A stretch of DNA of 19,795 bases from Bdellovibrio sp. (GCA_003176075.1 PSRN01000011.1:1-19795), one strand, 5' to 3'; shown: positions 1 through 7,464, counted from the first letter of the stretch. Program-made: numbers and translations. Notes: a model not told the origin generated them from the sequence alone.

Positions 1-1
1 T

Positions 2-103
2 TGCCCGCGCGGGAACCACGAATGCATGACTCAACTCAATGTGGACGACGTCTTTCGCAGTTGGGAGAAGTTGGTTCAGACGACGCGCTTGCAGCTCGCT
101 TAG
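2..103 (+). CDS. C-terminal end of an ADP-heptose:LPS heptosyltransferase-like glycosyltransferase (partial)
   Basis: Only the last 33 codons are in the window, in the frame starting at base 2 and ending at TAG 101-103. The visible peptide begins CPRGNHECM and continues QLNVDDVFRSWEKL. The CP...H.CM..I/L....V pattern is typical of the extreme C-terminus of family 9 glycosyltransferases (WaaF/WaaC type), which add heptose to the LPS inner core at the cytoplasmic face of the inner membrane. The next gene starts 33 bases downstream on the same strand, so the two may be co-transcribed. The catalytic domains lie outside the window, so the assignment rests on this short motif. Any other GT9 member is possible. 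Confidence 0.6.
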   Translation, partial: CPRGNHECMTQLNVDDVFRSWEKLVQTTRLQLA

Positions 104-136
104 GGCTCTTCAGTATCCTTCCCAAGGATGGTTTTG

Positions 137-1057
137 ATGCGGACTTTGATGCGAGCAGTGACGTGGAGATTGTCCATTCCGATCTTCATGGAGTTCGTCC
201 TGCTCCTCTCTCAGCTGGGCGTTGCCGCACCCGAAGAAAATCCGGAAACCCCACGGCTTTGGCGTCTGGGGATGGGCGTGGGGGTGATTCGTCTGGAGCA
301 TTATCCAGCTTCGGCCGACGTTCGCGATTACTTTATTCCGTTTCCGATCTTTGAATACTTGGGCGATGTCGTCCGTGCCGATGATCAAAGCGGCGCGCGT
401 GCTTTCTTACTCAAGGATGAGTCGTGGTCCCTGAGTTTCACCTTTGGTGGTTTTCCCATGCTCAAGTCGTCTGAGGATCAAGTCCGGCAGGGGATGCCCG
501 ATCTCCCGTGGGCGGTGTACATAGGTCCGCAATTCAAGAAAAAAATGGGGAGTTGGGAGTACCATTTGGCCGCCTATCAGGGGGTCACAACGGATCTTTC
601 CGTGACCCATGTCAACGGCGCTTTCTTCGAAGCGGAAATGCAGTACCAGTGGGCCGTTGATATTACTCCCTCGAAATGGACCGGCAAATTGTGGACGGAA
701 GGGCACCTGACCTTGACTCTCAATGGTTTCGACGAAAACTTCGCCGCCCTTTATTTCACGGTGGCACCCGAGTACGCCACGCCAGATCGGCCCGCCTATC
801 GCGCCAGGGGCGGGCTTTTGAGCAAGGAATTTTCTTACTTGCAGAGTTTTCATACGGGCAGGACCTGGCTTTACCTGCAGAGCAGCTTGTCCAACTACGA
901 TATTTCGGCGAACCGGATGAGCCCGCTTCACCGCAGTGACCACAACTGGACTTTTTTTGTGGGCCTCGCTTACGATTTGTTTTCGTCGAGCAAAGAATCG
1001 ATCCCCGAGGAGCAGTCAAAGGGCCTTTTTGAAAAGTCCATTCGCGACTCAGACTGA
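137..1057 (+). CDS. MipA/OmpV family outer-membrane protein
   Basis: About 306 residues. The N-terminus is a signal peptide: basic MRTLMRAVTWR, a hydrophobic core around residues 13-28, and likely cleavage near GVAAPEE. The mature start, with WRLGMGVGVIRLEHYPAS followed by FPIFEYLGDVVRAD, matches the MipA/OmpV pattern (LGxGxxxxPxYxGS, then a strand containing P-x-x-x-Y-R-G-D). Alternating amphipathic stretches and a C-terminus of FFVGLAYDLF fit a beta-barrel. Family members are outer-membrane scaffolds or porin-like barrels; MipA in E. coli links MltA to PBP1B. ATG 137 is chosen because AAGGA at 124-128 lies a good distance upstream. ATG 128 would overlap that site. The substrate or partner cannot be deduced. 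Confidence 0.75.
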   Translation: MRTLMRAVTWRLSIPIFMEFVLLLSQLGVAAPEENPETPRLWRLGMGVGVIRLEHYPASADVRDYFIPFPIFEYLGDVVRADDQSGARAFLLKDESWSLSFTFGGFPMLKSSEDQVRQGMPDLPWAVYIGPQFKKKMGSWEYHLAAYQGVTTDLSVTHVNGAFFEAEMQYQWAVDITPSKWTGKLWTEGHLTLTLNGFDENFAALYFTVAPEYATPDRPAYRARGGLLSKEFSYLQSFHTGRTWLYLQSSLSNYDISANRMSPLHRSDHNWTFFVGLAYDLFSSSKESIPEEQSKGLFEKSIRDSD

Positions 1058-1320
1058 GAGCGTATGTGCGATACGAGGGTCCCTGGGCTTCTTGTGAAAC
1101 CGGTTTTGGAACCTGTTGTGGCGAAGAGACCCGTTTATTCCGCCCGGCAGCGAAAGACGACTCATAATGAGTCGAATTTTGAACCTTGCATGATTGGGTG
1201 CTTTTTTCACTCGGAGAGGGTCCCAGCAGTGGCTCTGTTGACCTGTTGCATTAAAGAGGGTACAGCATACTCTTCGCACAGCACACGCTTCGTCTAGTGA
1301 TCGATCAGTTAGGAGCCGCC
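1058..1320. other. Intergenic region upstream of the S41 peptidase
   Basis: The 263 bases hold no convincing gene. A weak sigma70-like candidate, TTGACC at 1238-1243 with TACAGC 17 bases later at 1261-1266, lies about 50 bases before the peptidase start; the -10 hexamer is poor. AGGAG at 1311-1315 is a clear ribosome binding site for ATG 1321. No convincing terminator hairpin is visible after the MipA-like gene. Confidence 0.35.
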
Positions 1321-3039
1321 ATGTTAAAGCCGTTTGCCCTCGGACTGCTGGTCTCCAGCCAAATGGCCTTCGGGGCCGAGTCCGCCAGTTTGCACCTCAA
1401 CATCAAGCAGGCGACCATGCTGCAGACCCTGAACCAGGTCATCACCGCGTTTTCTGAAGAATACGCGCCGATCGAATTTAAGTTTCAAGACGGTCAAATC
1501 AACCTGGCCCAAGAGGTGCAATCAGTACGCAACAAGATTGTTGAGAACCCGAACATTACCGATGCTCAGTTTCAGGATCTGCTGGTTGATCTGGTGGAGG
1601 CCACTCGCGATTTCCACACTCAGATCATCTTCAACTCGACTGAAAAAGCGACTTTGCCGTTTCTGGTTATGCCAGCTCAAGGTCGTTACTTTGTGACCTG
1701 CATTGATCGTAAAAAGCTGACCGAGCAGTCCTTGCCCGACTTCACCGTAGGCACGGAAATCCTAAGTTTTAGCGGCAGAAAGATCGGCGATGTGGTGCGA
1801 GAACTGGTGCCCCAGCGTTACAAAGGGCCCAGTCCCAGTGAGTTGCGCTTGGCTACAGAGGTGCAACTCGTGCAGCGTTATCGCGCCCTTGGTATGAATG
1901 TTCCGCGTGGCCATGTCGACATTCAGATACCCGCGGTGGGGTACGATCCAGCATCACAGGGCGGACCGACAAGAGATCTGGGCTTCGAGTGGGAGTACAC
2001 GCGTGACTACGTTCCCCACGATATTCCCCCTCGCAACATGTTCTTCGATCCGGCCTCGACCTTTCAGCGCAGCCCTGAACTGAAAGTCACGACGACAGAT
2101 GATCGAGGTGGTTGTGAGGCCTACACAATGGGCGGCTCAGGTTTCGTGCCGGCCCTGGGCACTGACATCGGATCCATCGCTTCGCAAAGATTCCCCAATC
2201 ACATCTACCGCCTGCCAGAACGCGGGCCCATCATTGGTTTTGTGCGTATCCCCACATTCTCGATCGAAAAAGACGAAGAAAAGGTCGAAGCCGCCGATGA
2301 GTTCGGCCAAATTGTGAGTGTCATGGATGAGCCCAACAAGACCGATCTGTTGGTGATCGACATCACTCACAACCTGGGCGGGTCCGTCGCTTACATGTAT
2401 GGCTTGCTCTCCCGGCTGACGGACTATCCTCTCAAGACTCTCCCGCATCGGATTATGGTGTCCTCTGAAATGGTGATGGCTTCGGCCAGCCGCCTGGAAA
2501 GGGCGCCGTTCGTGCGTAGCGAAGAAGATGCCAGAATAGTCACGCAAGGTCTCTTGCCCGGGATGGTCGTGGACTTTACAACCTGGTTGGGTATCAAGCG
2601 CTATGACCAAATGCTGTTGGACGAGTATCAGGCCGGTCGCCGATTGACTCAACCGACGGCGCTCCTCGGCCTTGAATACATCAACCCGCATCCCAAACAG
2701 CGGTACACGAAGAAAATTCTCGTCTTGGTTGACGAGCTGGATTTTTCTGCCGGCGACTTTTTTCCCGCCACCTTGCAAGACACCGGCCGCGCCACGATCT
2801 TGGGCCAGCGCACGGCCGGGGCGGGTGGGGCCGTCAAGGAGACGCCGATCATCAACCAATTCAATATCCAAAGTTTGCGCTACACCTATACGATCGCTCA
2901 GCGCCTGAACGGTGACCCGCTGGAGAACCGGGGTGTCACGCCTGACATTCCCTACGAATTCACGGTTCAGGATATGACCAACAACTTCGTGGATTACCGG
3001 CAGGCGATCATCAGCGCCATTCAGAATATGCTGAAATAA
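1321..3039 (+). CDS. Exported CPAF-like S41 family serine peptidase
   Basis: 572 residues from ATG 1321, chosen over GTG 1297 because AGGAG sits 5 bases upstream and the protein then opens with a clean signal peptide (MLKPFALGLLVSSQMAFGA). The sequence resembles Chlamydia CPAF and related S41 peptidases. TRDFHTQIIF holds a candidate catalytic His99. A PDZ-like stretch lies around VGTEILSFSGRKIGDVV (143-159). The S41 core strand is VIDITHNLGGS (345-355). The nucleophile candidate is Ser476 in DELDFSAGDFFPATLQD. Glu535 in PLENRGVTPD is the candidate third member of the CPAF-type His-Ser-Glu triad. The usual CTP-type lysine is not seen; Arg497 occupies the GQRT position. It is probably periplasmic or secreted. 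Substrates are unknown. It is not obviously in an operon. Confidence 0.8.
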   Translation: MLKPFALGLLVSSQMAFGAESASLHLNIKQATMLQTLNQVITAFSEEYAPIEFKFQDGQINLAQEVQSVRNKIVENPNITDAQFQDLLVDLVEATRDFHTQIIFNSTEKATLPFLVMPAQGRYFVTCIDRKKLTEQSLPDFTVGTEILSFSGRKIGDVVRELVPQRYKGPSPSELRLATEVQLVQRYRALGMNVPRGHVDIQIPAVGYDPASQGGPTRDLGFEWEYTRDYVPHDIPPRNMFFDPASTFQRSPELKVTTTDDRGGCEAYTMGGSGFVPALGTDIGSIASQRFPNHIYRLPERGPIIGFVRIPTFSIEKDEEKVEAADEFGQIVSVMDEPNKTDLLVIDITHNLGGSVAYMYGLLSRLTDYPLKTLPHRIMVSSEMVMASASRLERAPFVRSEEDARIVTQGLLPGMVVDFTTWLGIKRYDQMLLDEYQAGRRLTQPTALLGLEYINPHPKQRYTKKILVLVDELDFSAGDFFPATLQDTGRATILGQRTAGAGGAVKETPIINQFNIQSLRYTYTIAQRLNGDPLENRGVTPDIPYEFTVQDMTNNFVDYRQAIISAIQNMLK

Positions 3040-3043
3040 GGAA

Positions 3044-3249
3044 GGCGGTCACATTTACCCCGGATCTGTGAACTCCTTCACGTTGATGCCGTATTTACGA
3101 ATCTTACGAAGCAGGGTGATCTTGGGAATATGATCGGCATGACGTTCAGGCGGTAAAACAGGTCTTCACGAAACCCGCCGGTTTGGATCATCTTTTCCAG
3201 GTTTTGGCTGGTCGCCGCGAGGATGCGGGCATTGGTTTTGACTTCGCGG
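3044..3249 (-). pseudogene. Truncated, internally deleted copy of the NtrC-type response-regulator gene
   Basis: Two blocks match the intact regulator gene at 5998-7464. Bases 3044-3131 align without gaps to 5993-6080 (9 differences in 88), covering the last 27 codons and 5 bases past the stop. Bases 3132-3249 align to 6508-6625 (5 differences in 118), covering part of the AAA+ domain (EVKTNARILAATSQ to RLNVMPI). The intervening 427 bases are deleted, so no functional domain remains. In the C-terminal block several differences are synonymous (the LLRK codons are rewritten), so the copy had diverged as a coding sequence before decaying, or came from a related genome. A substitution also creates an earlier stop after DPG. 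Bases 3250-3376, up to the MazF gene, match nothing I recognise. Confidence 0.88.
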
Positions 3250-3376
3250 AGTGCGCGGTTGCCAATGACAGCGGCGGACAGCATCTTGCGGTGATCTTGC
3301 TAAAGTCCACGCGTTTCAGTGTCGAAATGTTACCCGGCATCGGCGAGGCCTTGAAATATCTTTATGATGAACCTTC

Positions 3377-3727
3377 CTACAAATCCAAAAAATCCCTTAG
3401 GGCCAATTTGACGAGATCTTGAAGCGCCTCAGGAATTTCTCCTAAGTCACTTTTAAAGAGAGTGATATCCCAGGCTAAAATTTGATCGATCAACGCATCA
3501 CTTTCGTTTGCCAACCCGCAAGTGCCGGGCGGTATCCTGACCCGAAGGGGAAAGACATCGTCAGATTGAATTTTAGTGGTCAACGGGATGATCACGGACG
3601 AGGCAAGGCCTGAAGCGCAAAATTCTGATGGTTGAATGCACAAGCAGGGTCTTTGTTTTCCTGGTTTCGTTCCGACTCGTGGTTCGAGATCCACGACATA
3701 AATGTGCCAGCGCCGGGGAGAATTCAT
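3377..3727 (-). CDS. mazF: MazF/PemK-family type II toxin (endoribonuclease)
   Basis: 116 residues, the normal length for MazF/PemK. The N-terminal strand HIYVVDLEPRVGTKPGKQRP matches the family pattern (G-D-[IV]-[YW]-x-V-[DN]-L-x-P-x-x-G-x-E-x-x-K-x-R-P). Arg26-Pro27 is the conserved RP, and VIIPLTTKI (45-53) carries the conserved Thr after a strand. The C-terminus has FPLRVRIP and a DQILAWD-like segment, as in PemK. Such toxins cleave mRNA at short sequences and are neutralised by a small antitoxin encoded upstream. The ATG overlaps the antitoxin stop (ATGA, 3724-3727), indicating coupled translation. The gene is in an AT-rich block next to a gene fragment, as expected for an acquired module. 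Confidence 0.85.
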   Translation of the reverse strand: MNSPRRWHIYVVDLEPRVGTKPGKQRPCLCIQPSEFCASGLASSVIIPLTTKIQSDDVFPLRVRIPPGTCGLANESDALIDQILAWDITLFKSDLGEIPEALQDLVKLALRDFLDL

Positions 3728-3963
3728 GTAAGCTTGTTAAATCTTTCCTCTGTCTGAAATTCTTTGAGCACTTCGAGGCTGGATTTGCCAACGATCTTTG
3801 CGGCCCGACACCAACGCTCAATTCTTTCAGTTCTAGAGAGATCCTTATCCAGGAGCCTCAAAGCTGTACGGATGACATCAATTTTTGTCTTTGCTCCCAT
3901 CTTCCTTTTCAGCTTCTCTATCATCTTGTCATCATTTTCTTGAATCATTAAAGGCTTACCCAT
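3724..3963 (-). CDS. Ribbon-helix-helix antitoxin paired with the MazF-type toxin
   Basis: 79 residues. The N-terminal half (PLMIQENDDKMIEKLKRKMG, then AKTKIDVIRTALRLLDKDL) has the layout of a ribbon-helix-helix domain: a short strand, a helix, a turn and a second helix. The polar C-terminal half (ERIERWCRAAKIVGKSSLEV to NKLT) would be the toxin-binding tail. It is unlike classical MazE (AbrB fold) and closer to CopG/RHH antitoxins that partner PemK-like toxins. The ATG at 3963 is preceded on the minus strand by GAGGA, 5 bases upstream. A perfect inverted repeat lies just upstream at 3986-4005, the likely autoregulatory operator. Confidence 0.75.
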   Translation of the reverse strand: MGKPLMIQENDDKMIEKLKRKMGAKTKIDVIRTALRLLDKDLSRTERIERWCRAAKIVGKSSLEVLKEFQTEERFNKLT

Positions 3964-3985
3964 AGTTTCCTCGAAATTATTTATG

Positions 3986-4005
3986 AATATATCACAAAAT
4001 ATATT
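3986..4005. promoter_or_regulatory. Inverted repeat, candidate operator of the mazF module
   Basis: AATATAT at 3986-3992 and ATATATT at 3999-4005 are perfect reverse complements around the 6-base spacer CACAAA. The repeat is about 22 bases upstream of the antitoxin ATG (minus strand) and its AT-rich arms could also contain the -10 element. RHH antitoxins typically bind such palindromes with their toxin to repress their own promoter. Binding is inferred from position only. Confidence 0.5.
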
Positions 4006-4113
4006 TTAGCCACAAGCCCAATTGGTAACTCATTGAATTTCTTGATATTTGATCTCATTAGCGAATCCGGCGATCAGTCGCTCAATTCAAGATGAGACTT
4101 AACCCATACTAAA

Positions 4114-4169
4114 TTAGTAACGTAATTAGACTAGTAATGAGATCTTACTAATGATATGATCCTACTAAT
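4114..4169. promoter_or_regulatory. Cluster of TTAGTAA/TTACTAAT repeats at the AbiEi-like gene start, candidate operator
   Basis: Four related words occur in 56 bases: TTAGTAA (4114-4120), TAGTAA (4132-4137), TTACTA (4145-4150) and CTACTAAT (4162-4169). TAGTAA and TTACTA form a perfect inverted repeat with a 7-base spacer. The first word is also the reverse complement of the TTACTAA at 4145-4151. The last copy overlaps the candidate start codons at 4156 and 4168. AbiEi antitoxins repress their own promoters by binding inverted repeats, so autoregulation is plausible. No clear -35/-10 pair or Shine-Dalgarno was found. Confidence 0.45.
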
Positions 4170-5205
4170 GGCTGCCATAGAGTTTTACCACAACCGCCTA
4201 GAAAAGCTGCAAGATCTTCTGAGAATCGACCTAAAAATCGAACGTCGTGACGACACACTCGTAATCTGTGGGGTTCAATTTCATCCAATTCAAAAATTCG
4301 GTTTCTACGCAGGTGAACCAAAAGGTCGGGGGATACTAGTTCGGGGTCTTAGTGAAGAGGAGGCAAAATATTGCGAAGCAAATCGAATTAGCTATTTCAG
4401 TGGAAAAGATAGGTTGAAGATATTTAAGGAGACCCAAACAGTTTCCATTGAACCTAGGAAACGCCTGGCCTTCCGGCGGCGACATCCAATTCGAGAAATA
4501 GGTATTCGAGAATTCGGTCGTTTTCCTCCATATACACTAATCATCAGTCCGAATGGATTCAAAATATTAGATGCTCTGTTCATCCATCCTCGGGAACGTT
4601 TGAGGGATTATCGGTCCGGTCTTGCTTTTGCAAAACATTTTGGCGTCAATCAACCCAAGTTGAGTAAGATCATGCGCACTCTCAAAGTGCAGAAAGTTTT
4701 TGACCTCCGTAATGCGATTGCCGAGTTACCCGATGAATGGTGGAAATTGGCGCTTTCTGATAAAAGTACTTTCAAAGGGCTTACGAAGTTTTTCCAGGCT
4801 GCAACACCGCACTACTCTTTATTGGATATTAAGAAAAAGGACGTCTTTGAAGATTTCCGGAAGGACGAGGTCTTTCGAACTTTGGTACCTGGTCCTTTGG
4901 ATGTCGCCCGAAAATTTGGATATCTTCGGGATGACGATCTTTCAATTTGGGGTTCTCGAGAAGCCTTCCATAGATTAAAGGCGAAATATAAGCTGATCCC
5001 CGGAGTGGAAAAGGCAAAGTCGATTTGGCTTCTCGCGATTCCCAAATATGGCATGGAGGCTGAAGCAATAGTTTCGACGATCGCTCCCTATCCGGGTGTT
5101 CCCAGACTTAACATGTTCCGAGCAGTTTGGGATTTGGGTTTTGGCACTGAGAGACTTCGAGAAATTCAACTGTTTATATTGAAAGAAGCGATGAATGCAG
5201 TATGA
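4156..5205 (+). CDS. AbiEi-like antitoxin/regulator of a type IV toxin-antitoxin pair
   Basis: 349 residues from ATG 4156; ATG 4168 would give MAAIEFYHN. Neither has a good ribosome binding site, so the start is uncertain. An N-terminal segment, RGLSEEEAKYCEANRISYFS followed by GKDRLKIF, resembles the AbiEi pattern in which a basic region precedes I-x-Y-x-D-x-x-G-N. A helix-turn-helix-like stretch, GLAFAKHFGVNQPKLSKIMR, lies around residues 155-174. The C-terminal half (DVARKFGYLRDDDLSIWGSR to IWLLAIPKY) resembles the nucleotidyltransferase-like or winged part of longer AbiEi proteins. The gene overlaps the downstream nucleotidyltransferase by 11 bases, as in abiE operons. In characterised systems AbiEi represses the operon and neutralises AbiEii without stable complex formation. 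The assignment depends strongly on the neighbour; the protein may be a distant family. Confidence 0.6.
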   Translation: MILLMAAIEFYHNRLEKLQDLLRIDLKIERRDDTLVICGVQFHPIQKFGFYAGEPKGRGILVRGLSEEEAKYCEANRISYFSGKDRLKIFKETQTVSIEPRKRLAFRRRHPIREIGIREFGRFPPYTLIISPNGFKILDALFIHPRERLRDYRSGLAFAKHFGVNQPKLSKIMRTLKVQKVFDLRNAIAELPDEWWKLALSDKSTFKGLTKFFQAATPHYSLLDIKKKDVFEDFRKDEVFRTLVPGPLDVARKFGYLRDDDLSIWGSREAFHRLKAKYKLIPGVEKAKSIWLLAIPKYGMEAEAIVSTIAPYPGVPRLNMFRAVWDLGFGTERLREIQLFILKEAMNAV

Positions 5206-5989
5206 CCAAAAAAAAGCGCAAGCATGGCTCAAAGGTGTGTCCGCTGCATTACCCAACTTTGCTGAAATCATCCATGCAGCGAAATCCAATCTCTTGGTTA
5301 TTGGTGCCGGAGTTTTCGATTTGTATGCGAGTCAGGGTTGGACTCCGTCTCTTAGAAGAAAAACCGGCGATTTGGATCTCAGTGTTGGGCTCTTAACTGG
5401 TGCTGACAATTACGAATCCCTTAAGAAGGCGCTCTTGTCTTTTAAATACGCAGTTTCTGATGCGCGAATGCCTTATCGCTTTTACTCGCCCAACAAGATA
5501 CCAGGCGGTCTAACATACATTGATCTTCTCGCTCATCCGGTTGGCCAAGGCATTTCTGATGAATTCGCAAAAAAGGTAATGGGTGTAGGATCTCACTTTT
5601 CACTTAAGGGATTCCAGTTTGCCGACATGGAGTCATTCAATATTGAAGACAAGTTAACCTTTCCCAATCCATTGGCGATGGTCGGCTTGAAACGTGCGGC
5701 GTATTTGGACGATCCGGAACGAATCAAAGACTTGGCCGACATCGCGGAGCTTGGATGGGGAATCGTTGAGCGCGGGACTCATTTCGAAATGCAAGCGTTG
5801 TGGGAAAAGATAAAAGGACATCCTGATGCTGCTGAGGTTAGAAAAGTTCTGGTGGAACTCGCCTGTGACTCAGTTGTTTGGGATCTTAACAGCGCAAGAC
5901 AAGAACTTTTGAAGCGAACCTTCTCTGGTTCAGACATCGATGAATTGATTCCGTCTCGCCTCAGAGAGTGGGCCAGCTATTTGCTGTGA
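5195..5989 (+). CDS. AbiEii-like nucleotidyltransferase (putative type IV toxin)
   Basis: 264 residues. The signature of DNA polymerase beta-like nucleotidyltransferases of the AbiEii/AbiGii group is visible: GAG at 37-39 replacing the usual GS/GG, a metal-binding pair in KTGDLDLSV (Asp59, Asp61), a possible third acidic residue Asp110 in TYIDLL, and the AbiEii-type helix motif K-x-x-x-x-x-x-x-x-x-R-x-K-D-x-x-D (Lys166 to Asp182, in LKRAAYLDDPERIKDLADI). Characterised members transfer nucleotides to RNA (tRNA acceptor stems for MenT) or bind GTP. The start overlaps the AbiEi-like gene by 11 bases, giving coupled translation. The gene ends only 8 bases before the stop of the convergent response regulator, at the junction of the duplicated sequence. 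Confidence 0.68.
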   Translation: MQYDQKKAQAWLKGVSAALPNFAEIIHAAKSNLLVIGAGVFDLYASQGWTPSLRRKTGDLDLSVGLLTGADNYESLKKALLSFKYAVSDARMPYRFYSPNKIPGGLTYIDLLAHPVGQGISDEFAKKVMGVGSHFSLKGFQFADMESFNIEDKLTFPNPLAMVGLKRAAYLDDPERIKDLADIAELGWGIVERGTHFEMQALWEKIKGHPDAAEVRKVLVELACDSVVWDLNSARQELLKRTFSGSDIDELIPSRLREWASYLL

Positions 5990-5997
5990 CAGGGCGG

Positions 5998-7464
5998 TCA
6001 CATCTTCCCCGGATCCGTGAACTCCTTCACGTTGATGCCGTATTTACGAATCTTTCTCAGCAACGTGTTCTTGGGAATATTGGCGTGCGCGACCGTCTGA
6101 TTGATACGGCCGCGATTGGCCTTGAGGGCGCTGACAATGAAGTCCTTTTCGGATTGTTCTTTGAAGGTTTCATAGTTGAGGGTCCCTGAGGTGGCCGCGC
6201 CATTGCTCATCGTGGCCATCGCTAGAGATCCTTCGGGGGAGCTGACCTGCGCCGCTTGCAACTGGCGAAGATTTTCCGGCAGGCTGGCCACGGTGATGAG
6301 GACACCGCTTTCAACGATGAAGGCCCGTTCAATGGCGTTTTCCAATTCACGGATGTTGCCTGGCCATTGATAGCCCGTCAGCAGCTGCAAGGCTTCGGGA
6401 GTGATGCCGGTGATCCGGCTCAGCGGCTGCGACTTGGCGAACTTGCGAATGAAGATTTGCACGAGGGCCGGAATATCATCAGAGCGTTCGCGCAGCGGGG
6501 GCAGGAAGATCGGCATGACGTTCAGCCGGTAAAACAGGTCTTCACGAAACCCGCCGGTTTGGATCATCTTTTCCAGATTTTGGTTGGTGGCCGCGATGAT
6601 GCGGGCATTGGTTTTGACTTCGCGGTTGCCCCCCACCGGCATGAATTTCTTTTCTTGCAGGATGCGCAGAAGTTTGACTTGCATTTCCGGCTTGAGTTCA
6701 CCGATCTCATCGAGAAAGAGAGTCCCGTTGTTGGCGAACTGAAACTTTCCAATTTTTCTTTCAGAGGCGCCGGTGAAGGCCCCTTTTTCGTGGCCAAAAA
6801 ATTCGCTCTCCATCAATGTTTCCGGAATGGCGCCGCAATTGACCGCCACGAAGGGGCCCGATTTGCGGGGAGAATTGAAATGAATCGCTTTGGCCACAAG
6901 CTCCTTGCCAGTGCCGTTTTCCCCGCGGATCAACACTGTGGTTTCCACTTTGCAAAGCTTGGCGATGAGGTCAAAAACCTGCCGCATCTTGAGTGAATGG
7001 CCGATAAATTCCGTTTCGATATCATCATCAAAGATCGGATGAGCCATGGCCAGTTCCGAGACCATTTCGCGCGCTTCCAGGCATTTGGTGACGATCTCGG
7101 TCAATCGCTGTGCGCTGACCGGCTTTTCAATATAGTCATAAGCCCCTTCACGGATGGCCGTGATCGCGTCGGCGAGGTTGCTGTGGGCAGTCATGATCAC
7201 CACAAAAGTGGCCGGGTCCTTGATTTTGATTCTTTGCAAGGCTTCCAGTCCATCCATTTCCGGCATCTTCACGTCCATCAGGACGAGATCAAACTCGTTG
7301 TTGTCCAGTTGCTCGATGGCTGACAGTCCGTTGCCCGCCTCCATAAAGGAAAAATGATGTCGTGGGAGATTGGACTGGATGATGCGGATCAGGCTGCGCC
7401 GAAGCTCGGCCTCGTCGTCGACGATCAGTACGGAAATGAGCTTTTCGATTGCATCAGAACTCAC
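5998..7464 (-). CDS. NtrC-family sigma54-dependent response regulator
   Basis: 488 residues from GTG 7464, with AGGAGAA 5 bases upstream. Receiver domain, residues 11-130: VLIVDDE acidic pocket, phosphoacceptor Asp64 in VLMDVKMP, MTAHSN, and Lys114 in EKP. AAA+ domain, about 154-400: Walker A GENGTGKE (181-188), sigma54-contacting loop GAFTGA (228-233), Walker B GTLFLDEIG (247-255), and REDLFYRLNV. The Fis-type DNA-binding end is about 433-480 (GRINQTVAHANIPKNTLLRK). It should activate sigma54 promoters after phosphorylation by the kinase encoded just upstream, whose stop overlaps this start by 11 bases. I found no convincing -24/-12 site (GG-N10-GC) in the intergenic regions here, so targets are unknown. 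A decayed partial copy lies at 3044-3249. Confidence 0.92.
   Translation of the reverse strand: MSSDAIEKLISVLIVDDEAELRRSLIRIIQSNLPRHHFSFMEAGNGLSAIEQLDNNEFDLVLMDVKMPEMDGLEALQRIKIKDPATFVVIMTAHSNLADAITAIREGAYDYIEKPVSAQRLTEIVTKCLEAREMVSELAMAHPIFDDDIETEFIGHSLKMRQVFDLIAKLCKVETTVLIRGENGTGKELVAKAIHFNSPRKSGPFVAVNCGAIPETLMESEFFGHEKGAFTGASERKIGKFQFANNGTLFLDEIGELKPEMQVKLLRILQEKKFMPVGGNREVKTNARIIAATNQNLEKMIQTGGFREDLFYRLNVMPIFLPPLRERSDDIPALVQIFIRKFAKSQPLSRITGITPEALQLLTGYQWPGNIRELENAIERAFIVESGVLITVASLPENLRQLQAAQVSSPEGSLAMATMSNGAATSGTLNYETFKEQSEKDFIVSALKANRGRINQTVAHANIPKNTLLRKIRKYGINVKEFTDPGKM

Noticed and set aside
2137..2871. 244-codon open frame on - opposite the S41 peptidase
   Set aside because: Shadow of a well-supported gene; composition is rich in Arg, Gly and His as expected for an antisense frame.
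6256..6996. 246-codon open frame on + opposite the response regulator
   Set aside because: It is antisense to a gene with every NtrC motif intact and has no ribosome binding site or recognisable content.
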